From Methanomassiliicoccales archaeon (GTDB lineage: Archaea; Thermoplasmatota; Thermoplasmata; Methanomassiliicoccales; JACIVX01): a stretch of 7,371 bases of DNA. The position numbers were made by a program, and so were the translations under genes. Shown piece after piece: positions 1 to 4,024 of the stretch. The notes under the pieces were generated by a model. The model was not told the origin of the DNA. It saw only the letters and a list, made by a program, of their open reading frames with translations, and ran no database searches. The stretch covers positions 1 through 7,371 of the forward strand of contig JANHAK010000053.1 in the NCBI GenBank assembly GCA_024464195.1, read 5' to 3'. Every line of letters starts with the position of its first letter. Positions within the stretch are counted from its first letter, which is position 1.

Positions 1-1
1 G

Positions 2-232
2 ACTGGCTTCTCGTTTGATTCTGCAAGACGAAGACTATCCATTATCGTTAAAAAAGAACAGATTGAAAAAGTCCTTCAAGAATTTTTAAAAGAAACGCAA
101 GAATGCCCAGCTACACTTAAAATTCGCCGTCTTATTCGAAAGACAACATTGATTGTGAAAGTAAACAACGCGATATCAAGAGAGTCATTCATGCCTTTGG
201 ATGATTGTATTTTTCGGCTCATTGCCACCTAA
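2..232 (+). CDS. C-terminal end of an unrecognised protein (5' end outside window)
   Basis: An open frame enters from the left edge (first full codon at base 2) and runs 76 codons to a TAA at 230-232; the other forward frame starting at base 1 stops within six codons. The visible tail is rich in Lys and Arg. It reads as a strand-like segment (RRRLSIIVKK), an amphipathic helix (EQIEKVLQEFLKE), then another basic, beta-like stretch (KIRRLIRKTTLIVKVNN), suggesting a small alpha/beta domain. I see no cysteine cluster, nucleotide-binding loop or membrane segment, and I do not recognise the family. It ends 43 bases before the tRNA gene on the same strand. It is called as coding because the frame stays open, the amino-acid pattern is protein-like, and a TATA-like tract follows directly after the stop. 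Function is unassigned. Confidence 0.6.
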   Translation, partial: TGFSFDSARRRLSIIVKKEQIEKVLQEFLKETQECPATLKIRRLIRKTTLIVKVNNAISRESFMPLDDCIFRLIAT

Positions 233-235
233 GAA

Positions 236-245
236 AATTTTAAAT
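236..245 (+). promoter_or_regulatory. Possible TATA box for the tRNA gene
   Basis: An AT-only run (ATTTTAAAT and flanking bases) lies directly after the stop of the upstream gene and is centred about 36 bases before the first base of the tRNA. That spacing would place a start site a few bases upstream of the tRNA 5' end, leaving a short leader for RNase P to remove, as is usual for archaeal tRNA genes. The assignment rests on composition and position only. Confidence 0.35.
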
Positions 246-275
246 CAATGCGACGATTTGATGTGCCGGATCGAT

Positions 276-366
276 GCCACTGTAGCTTAGCGGTAATCGT
301 TGATCGCTAAAGAGCGACGGTTTCGTAAACCGTAGGTCGGGGGTTCGAATCCCTCCAGTGGCTCCA
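276..366 (+). tRNA. tRNA-Thr, anticodon CGT, with an enlarged D-loop (possible intron)
   Basis: A complete cloverleaf can be drawn. The acceptor stem GCCACTG (276-282) pairs with CAGTGGC (356-362). The anticodon stem ACGGT (317-321) pairs with ACCGT (329-333) around loop TTCGTAA, which places anticodon CGT at 324-326; it reads the threonine codon ACG. The variable loop is AGGTC. The T-arm is GGGGG/CCCTC with loop TTCGAAT. The discriminator base is T363, followed by an encoded CCA (364-366). G1-C72, C2-G71 and U73 agree with known archaeal tRNA-Thr identity elements. The D-stem is GCTT (285-288) with GAGC (312-315), one pair being G-U, but the loop between them is 23 bases, about 14 longer than normal. 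The total of 91 bases is therefore too long unless the D-loop is spliced. The invariant GG of the D-loop is at 292-293. Confidence 0.9.
297..310 (+). other. Extra 14 bases in the tRNA D-loop, candidate non-canonical intron
   Basis: Removing TCGTTGATCGCTAA leaves a D-arm of 17 bases with an ordinary loop and the GG pair intact, so this is the simplest candidate excised segment. Its ends are ambiguous because TAA occurs on both sides (294-296 and 308-310). The region can fold on itself: TTAGCG (287-292) pairs with CGCTAA (305-310), with an inner ATC/GAT helix separated by a 3-base bulge GTA and closed by the loop GTT. This resembles a relaxed bulge-helix-bulge but is not a canonical one. It may instead be an unspliced insertion, in which case the gene could be defective. 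Confidence 0.4.
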
Positions 367-372
367 TTTTTT
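367..372 (+). terminator. Oligo-T termination signal of the tRNA gene
   Basis: Six consecutive T residues follow immediately after the encoded CCA. Archaeal RNA polymerase commonly terminates on such U-tracts without a hairpin, so this is the natural 3' end of the tRNA transcript. It also lies between this + strand transcript and thiC, which converges on it from the - strand. Confidence 0.6.
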
Positions 373-443
373 GTTGTCTCTTAAGCAGCAGAATCTCGGC
401 TTGATGTTCAACAGTAAATTTCCTGATCGCCTAAGGCAAACTG

Positions 444-1724
444 TCAGCAAACACCATCCTTTTTCAGATATTCCCTCAGAATCTTGATCGCACAGACATC
501 GCCACACATTGAGCATCCTTCGCTCGCCTCAGTAATTCCTCTTGCCCTGTACATCCTACCTTTTTCAGGGTCGAGCGCCTCTCTAAACATCCCTTCCCAG
601 TCAAGCGCCTTCCTTGCTCTTGACATCCTGAGATCCCTTTCCAGACCTCTACCTCTTGCAACATCTGCGGCATGCGCTGCGAGTTTCGCCGCAATCACCC
701 CTTCTTTTACATCTTCAACGCTCGGAAGGGAAAGATGTTCAGCTGGTGTGACATAGCAGAGGAAATCCGCGCCGTAGTAGGCTGCGAGTGCTCCACCGAT
801 CGCACCTGAAATATGATCATAGCCGGGTGCGATATCCGTAACAAGAGGGCCGAGCACATAAAATGGGGCACCATCGCAAATTGTTTTCTCGATTCTCACG
901 TTCGCCTCAATCTGGTCGATCGGTACATGCCCAGGGCCCTCGACGATGACCTGGACGTCTTTCTCCCTCGCCCTCCTGACAAGATCACCCAGGATGATGA
1001 GTTCCTGAATTTGTGGAACATCTGTGGCATCATGGATGCATCCGGGACGAAGGCCGTCTCCTAGGCTGATCGTGAATTCGTATTCTGACGCTAGCTCCAA
1101 TAAATAGTCGTAGTTCTCATAGAGTGGATTTTCCTTTTCGTTGTACAAGATCCATGCAACAAGAAATGACCCTCCCCTCGAAACAACATCCGTGACCCTT
1201 TTCGAGCGTCTCAAATACTCAACACTTTCTCTCGTGACGCCGCAGTGAATTGTCATAAAATCAACGCCGTCCTTCGCGTGCTTGATGATGCCGTTGAACA
1301 TATCGTCCTCGTCCATGTCCACAACGGCGCTTTCTCTCGCGGCCTTCAAACCAGTTTGATAAATCGGGACGGTGCCAACGGGGACTCTGACCTCTTTAAT
1401 GATCGTCCGTCGAATAAGGTCAATATCCCCCCCAGTGCTCAGGTCCATAATTGTGTCCGTCCCGTATTTGAGAGCAACCCTCACCTTCTCTATTTCATCT
1501 TCTATACGCGGCATGTCCCTCGATGTACCGACATTGACATTGACCTTGACGGTGAGACCTTCACCTATTCCGCAAGGTTCTGGTGAATGAATGGGATTTG
1601 AGGGGATGACGATCCGACCATTTGCAATGCCCCTTCTCACGAATTCGGGATCAACACCCTCACGGCGCGCGACACTGACAATTTCGTCCGTGAGTCCTCT
1701 TCTTGCATCTTTAATCGTTACCAT
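444..1724 (-). CDS. thiC: Phosphomethylpyrimidine synthase ThiC
   Basis: ThiC is a radical-SAM-type enzyme that converts aminoimidazole ribotide to 4-amino-5-hydroxymethyl-2-methylpyrimidine phosphate, the pyrimidine half of thiamine, in the cytoplasm. The 426-residue product matches the short archaeal/anaerobe form, without the N-terminal extension of proteobacterial ThiC (over 600 residues). Counting from the ATG at 1724, visible signatures are VNVNVGTS (61-68), IHCG (159-162), SLGDGLRPG (220-228), EGPGHVP (262-268), TDIAPGYDHI (296-305) and YVTPAEHL (324-331). The C-terminal cluster motif CSMCGDVC has Cys404, Cys407 and Cys411, which should bind the 4Fe-4S cluster. The frame extends four codons upstream to a TTG at 1736, but MVTIKDARRG resembles usual family N-termini, so ATG is preferred. 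No clear Shine-Dalgarno precedes it, so the mRNA may be leaderless or short-leadered. It is convergent with the tRNA and divergent from gyrB; no other thiamine gene is in view. Confidence 0.96.
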   Translation of the reverse strand: MVTIKDARRGLTDEIVSVARREGVDPEFVRRGIANGRIVIPSNPIHSPEPCGIGEGLTVKVNVNVGTSRDMPRIEDEIEKVRVALKYGTDTIMDLSTGGDIDLIRRTIIKEVRVPVGTVPIYQTGLKAARESAVVDMDEDDMFNGIIKHAKDGVDFMTIHCGVTRESVEYLRRSKRVTDVVSRGGSFLVAWILYNEKENPLYENYDYLLELASEYEFTISLGDGLRPGCIHDATDVPQIQELIILGDLVRRAREKDVQVIVEGPGHVPIDQIEANVRIEKTICDGAPFYVLGPLVTDIAPGYDHISGAIGGALAAYYGADFLCYVTPAEHLSLPSVEDVKEGVIAAKLAAHAADVARGRGLERDLRMSRARKALDWEGMFREALDPEKGRMYRARGITEASEGCSMCGDVCAIKILREYLKKDGVC

Positions 1725-1963
1725 TGCCGGGCCCAACAGATTCTCAGTTTTTAGTGTTTGTGTCTAAGCACATCTAGTTTTCGATGCTACAATATCAAAT
1801 TTATGAGTTCATGCTTCTTTGTTAAGAAATCAAAATACCTTTTTTAATGTCTTGACTTCTGGTTTTGAGTAGGGCATCCGAAATTGACAATTGAAGAATG
1901 GTGTCTTATCTAGTTTCTCTGTGAAAAAGAAAGGCATCGCATCACCAAAATTTCAATATTTTA

Positions 1964-1971
1964 TTTAAATA
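1964..1971 (+). promoter_or_regulatory. Probable TATA box of the gyrBA operon
   Basis: TTTAAATA sits within a longer AT run (1955-1971) and is the best match to an archaeal TATA box on the + strand upstream of gyrB. Transcription would be expected about 25 bases downstream, near 1992-1998, giving a leader of roughly 125 bases. That is long for an archaeal mRNA. A weaker alternative, TTAATA at 2076-2081, would give a start near 2105 and a leader of about 15 bases that would lack the folded region, so mapping the start site decides whether the leader structures below exist as RNA. Confidence 0.45.
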
Positions 1972-1999
1972 GCCAGACATTTAGAAGATTATTAATAGT

Positions 2000-2065
2000 A
2001 TGAGTACATTAAGAAAGTATGTCAGAAAAGGGATGGGAGAGCGTATCATCCCTTTGAAACTGTGA
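2000..2065 (+). other. 21-codon mini-ORF in the gyrB leader
   Basis: ATG at 2000 opens a frame of 21 sense codons ending with TGA at 2063-2065. The predicted peptide starts MSTLRKYVRKG and is basic. The ATG falls within a few bases of the transcription start predicted from the TATA box, so it could be translated as a leaderless upstream ORF. It runs through the 9-bp stem at 2027-2055. An ORF this short is expected by chance and there is no Shine-Dalgarno, so it is recorded only because of its position. Confidence 0.15.
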
Positions 2066-2085
2066 ACATGTCCACTTAATACGCT
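2027..2085 (+). promoter_or_regulatory. Stem-loop with pseudoknot potential in the gyrB leader
   Basis: AAAGGGATG (2027-2035) and CATCCCTTT (2047-2055) form a perfect 9-bp stem around an 11-base loop. The last seven loop bases, AGCGTAT (2040-2046), are exactly complementary to ATACGCT (2079-2085). Together these make an H-type pseudoknot: first stem 9 bp, second stem 7 bp, a 4-base first connector, no bases between the two stems, and a 23-base third connector, a sterically reasonable layout. It lies 35 bases before the gyrB start. It could be a cis-acting RNA element; alternatively the 9-bp inverted repeat may be a DNA operator bound by a dimeric regulator. No known riboswitch consensus was recognised. 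Confidence 0.4.
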
Positions 2086-2091
2086 AAACTT

Positions 2092-2113
2092 CAACCTGAG
2101 AAATACGAGGTTG
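2092..2113 (+). promoter_or_regulatory. gyrB ribosome binding site inside a hairpin
   Basis: GAGGT (2107-2111) matches the anti-Shine-Dalgarno CACCUC of archaeal 16S rRNA and sits 9 bases before the gyrB ATG, which supports that start. CAACCT (2092-2097) pairs perfectly with AGGTTG (2108-2113) around a 10-base loop, so most of the ribosome binding site would be double-stranded when this hairpin forms. This arrangement is typical of translational control but may be fortuitous at 6 bp. Confidence 0.4.
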
Positions 2114-2120
2114 GGATCAA

Positions 2121-4016
2121 ATGGAAGACTCAAGTTATAACGAAGACAAGATTCAGGTCCTCGAAGGTCTACAAGCGGTTCGAAAGAGACCGGGGATGTA
2201 TATCGGGAGCACAGATAGGAGAGGGCTTCATCATCTCGTCTTCGAAGTCGTTGATAACAGTATCGACGAAGCAATGGCTGGTTTTTGCACGCGAATCAAT
2301 GTGACGGTTAACAGGGACGGGAGTGTCACTGTTGAGGACGATGGCCGGGGTATTCCGACGGGCATTTTGCCAAAGTATGATCGTCCCGCCGTCGAAATTG
2401 TGATGACAACCCTTCACGCTGGTGGAAAGTTTGACAGGAAGAGTTACAAAGTCTCCGGAGGACTTCATGGTGTCGGCCTCTCCGTCGTTAACAGCCTATC
2501 GGAATGGCTTGAAGTTAAAGTCAGAAGAGAAGGAAAGGAACATTTCGCTCGGTTCGAAAGGGGTGTTGTTATTGAGAAGTTGCGCGTAATTGGAGATGCG
2601 TGCACAACGGGCACGACAATTACATTCAAACCAGATCCAGAGATCTTCGAGGATGTTAATTTTGATGCTGATACATTGGCAAGCAGATTGATGGATCTTG
2701 CTTTCCTCAACAAGAATGTCATCATCACATTCAAAGATGAAAGAACAGGAAGAGAAGAAAAATTCCATTATGAAGGAGGCATCGTGGAATTTGTTCGATA
2801 CATCAATAAGACAAAGAATGTACTTCACGATAAGCCCATTTACATCACTGGTCAACGCGATGATGTTCTGATCGAAGCAGCTCTCCAATATACTGACTCT
2901 TACTCCGAAAACATCCATACTTTTGTTAATAATATTAACACGATTGAAGGTGGAACGCATCTCATCGGATTCAGATCGGCGCTGACGAGGACGATGAACG
3001 ACTACGCGAGAAAATACAATTTCTTGAAAGAAGGAGACGAGAGTCTTAGTGGCGATGATGTCCGAGAGGGATTGACGGCGATTCTTAGTATCAAGATGCC
3101 CGAGCCGCAATTTGAAGGGCAAACGAAGACAAAACTCGGAAACAGCGAGATTAGAGGTCTCGTCGATTCGATGATCTACGAGAAATTGTATCAATTCCTT
3201 GAGGAAAATCCAAAGGTCGCAGAGGTTTGCATCAAGAGGGCAATTCTTGCAGCCCAGGCAAGGGAAGCCGCGAGGAAAGCAAGAGAGCTGACGAGAAGAA
3301 AAGGATTCTTTGAATCGACGAGTCTTCCCGGCAAATTGGCGGATTGTACGGAAAAGGATCCAGCTAAATCAGAATTGTTCATCGTCGAGGGCGATTCTGC
3401 TGGTGGGAGCGCAAAACAGGGTCGGAACAGGGAGTTCCAGGCTGTTCTTCCGCTGAGAGGAAAGATACTCAATGTGGAGAAAGCGCGGATGGACAAAATT
3501 CTGAAGAACGCTGAGGTGAGGAATCTCATCACAGCGCTTGGCACTGGTATCAAGGAAGATTTTGATATTAATAAGGCACGGTATCATAAAATCATCATTA
3601 TGACAGATGCCGATGTGGACGGTGCACACATTCGAACTCTTCTCTTGACGCTCTTCTTTAGGTACATGAGGCCGTTGATCGAAAACGGCTATGTGTACAT
3701 CGCACAGCCACCGCTCTACCGGATCTCGAAAGGAAATGCAGAGATATACGCGTACACGGAAAGAGAAAGAATCAACGCAGTCGAGCGCCTCGGGAAAGGT
3801 GCATCGATTCAAAGATACAAAGGTCTCGGTGAGATGAACCCTAAACAGCTATGGGAAACGACGATGAACCCAGAGACACGCGTGATGAAAAAGGTCACAA
3901 TCGAGGACGCGAGAAGGGCAGACTTGCTTTTCAATATCCTCATGGGTGACGCAGTTCTCCCAAGAAGGGAATTTATCAGTGCCCATGCGAAAGAAGTGGA
4001 GAATCTCGACGTATAG
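2121..4016 (+). CDS. gyrB: DNA gyrase subunit B
   Basis: GyrB is the ATP-driven subunit of gyrase (GyrA2GyrB2), which introduces negative supercoils into DNA. The 631 residues fit the compact form lacking the roughly 170-residue insertion of E. coli GyrB. The GHKL ATPase domain comes first: Glu42, Asp45 and Asn46 in FEVVDNSIDEA, Asp73 in EDDGRGIP, and the ATP lid GGLHGVG (113-119); numbering coincides with E. coli here. A transducer domain follows, then TOPRIM with Glu423 in VEGDSAGGSA, PLRGKILNVEKA, and the metal-binding triad Asp496, Asp498 and Asp500 in DADVDGAHIRT. RYKGLGEMN near residue 565 is the conserved C-terminal motif that contacts GyrA. No catalytic residue is missing. It starts at ATG 2121 behind GAGGT, and its stop lies 8 bases before gyrA, so the two are co-transcribed. 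Topoisomerase IV ParE is the alternative, but the GyrA box in the partner supports gyrase. Confidence 0.97.
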   Translation: MEDSSYNEDKIQVLEGLQAVRKRPGMYIGSTDRRGLHHLVFEVVDNSIDEAMAGFCTRINVTVNRDGSVTVEDDGRGIPTGILPKYDRPAVEIVMTTLHAGGKFDRKSYKVSGGLHGVGLSVVNSLSEWLEVKVRREGKEHFARFERGVVIEKLRVIGDACTTGTTITFKPDPEIFEDVNFDADTLASRLMDLAFLNKNVIITFKDERTGREEKFHYEGGIVEFVRYINKTKNVLHDKPIYITGQRDDVLIEAALQYTDSYSENIHTFVNNINTIEGGTHLIGFRSALTRTMNDYARKYNFLKEGDESLSGDDVREGLTAILSIKMPEPQFEGQTKTKLGNSEIRGLVDSMIYEKLYQFLEENPKVAEVCIKRAILAAQAREAARKARELTRRKGFFESTSLPGKLADCTEKDPAKSELFIVEGDSAGGSAKQGRNREFQAVLPLRGKILNVEKARMDKILKNAEVRNLITALGTGIKEDFDINKARYHKIIIMTDADVDGAHIRTLLLTLFFRYMRPLIENGYVYIAQPPLYRISKGNAEIYAYTERERINAVERLGKGASIQRYKGLGEMNPKQLWETTMNPETRVMKKVTIEDARRADLLFNILMGDAVLPRREFISAHAKEVENLDV

Positions 4017-4019
4017 GTG
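4015..4019 (+). promoter_or_regulatory. gyrA ribosome binding site overlapping the gyrB stop
   Basis: AGGTG matches the archaeal anti-Shine-Dalgarno and ends 5 bases before the gyrA ATG at 4025. Its first two bases are the last two of the gyrB TAG stop. This supports the chosen gyrA start and suggests translational coupling of the two subunits. Confidence 0.65.
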
Positions 4020-4024
4020 TTTTC

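Larger units (their letters stand above)
1725..2120. other. Divergent intergenic region between thiC and gyrB
   Basis: These 396 bases hold no convincing protein gene. The half next to thiC (about 1725-1950) is AT-rich, with several short A/T tracts that could serve as a thiC TATA element on the - strand (for example AT-rich sequence near 1795-1806), but none stands out. A weak imperfect inverted repeat (TGTG-N6-CACA, 1759-1772) lies 35-48 bases upstream of the thiC ATG. The half next to gyrB contains a good TATA-like box (1964-1971), a 21-codon mini-ORF (2000-2065), a strong stem-loop with pseudoknot potential (2027-2085) and a hairpin over the gyrB ribosome binding site (2092-2113). Confidence 0.7.

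Noticed and set aside
307..516. Minus-strand open frame covering the tRNA 3' half and the thiC end
   Set aside because: Part of its translation is antisense tRNA (HWRDSNPRPTVYET is the usual giveaway), so it is not a gene.
1725..1736. Four-codon TTG extension of ThiC (start at 1736)
   Set aside because: The ATG at 1724 gives an N-terminus like that of other ThiC proteins, and no ribosome binding site favours the TTG.
1724..1750. CTGAGA on the minus strand upstream of thiC, similar to part of the TPP riboswitch
   Set aside because: The rest of the thi-box (CUGAU...GGAUAAUGCCAGC-like) and the partner helices are absent, and only about 20 bases separate it from the start codon.
2924..2940. Perfect 17-base palindrome TGTTAATAATATTAACA inside gyrB
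   Set aside because: It encodes the strongly conserved Asn-Asn-Ile-Asn run of the GyrB transducer region (FVNNINT), whose AAT/AAC/ATT codons make such a palindrome easily. There is no sign of a separate function.
2496..3194. Long antisense open frame across gyrB (232 codons), and similar frames across gyrA and thiC
   Set aside because: They lie opposite strongly conserved coding sequence, have low-complexity or Ser-rich translations and no recognisable domain. They are shadows of the real genes.
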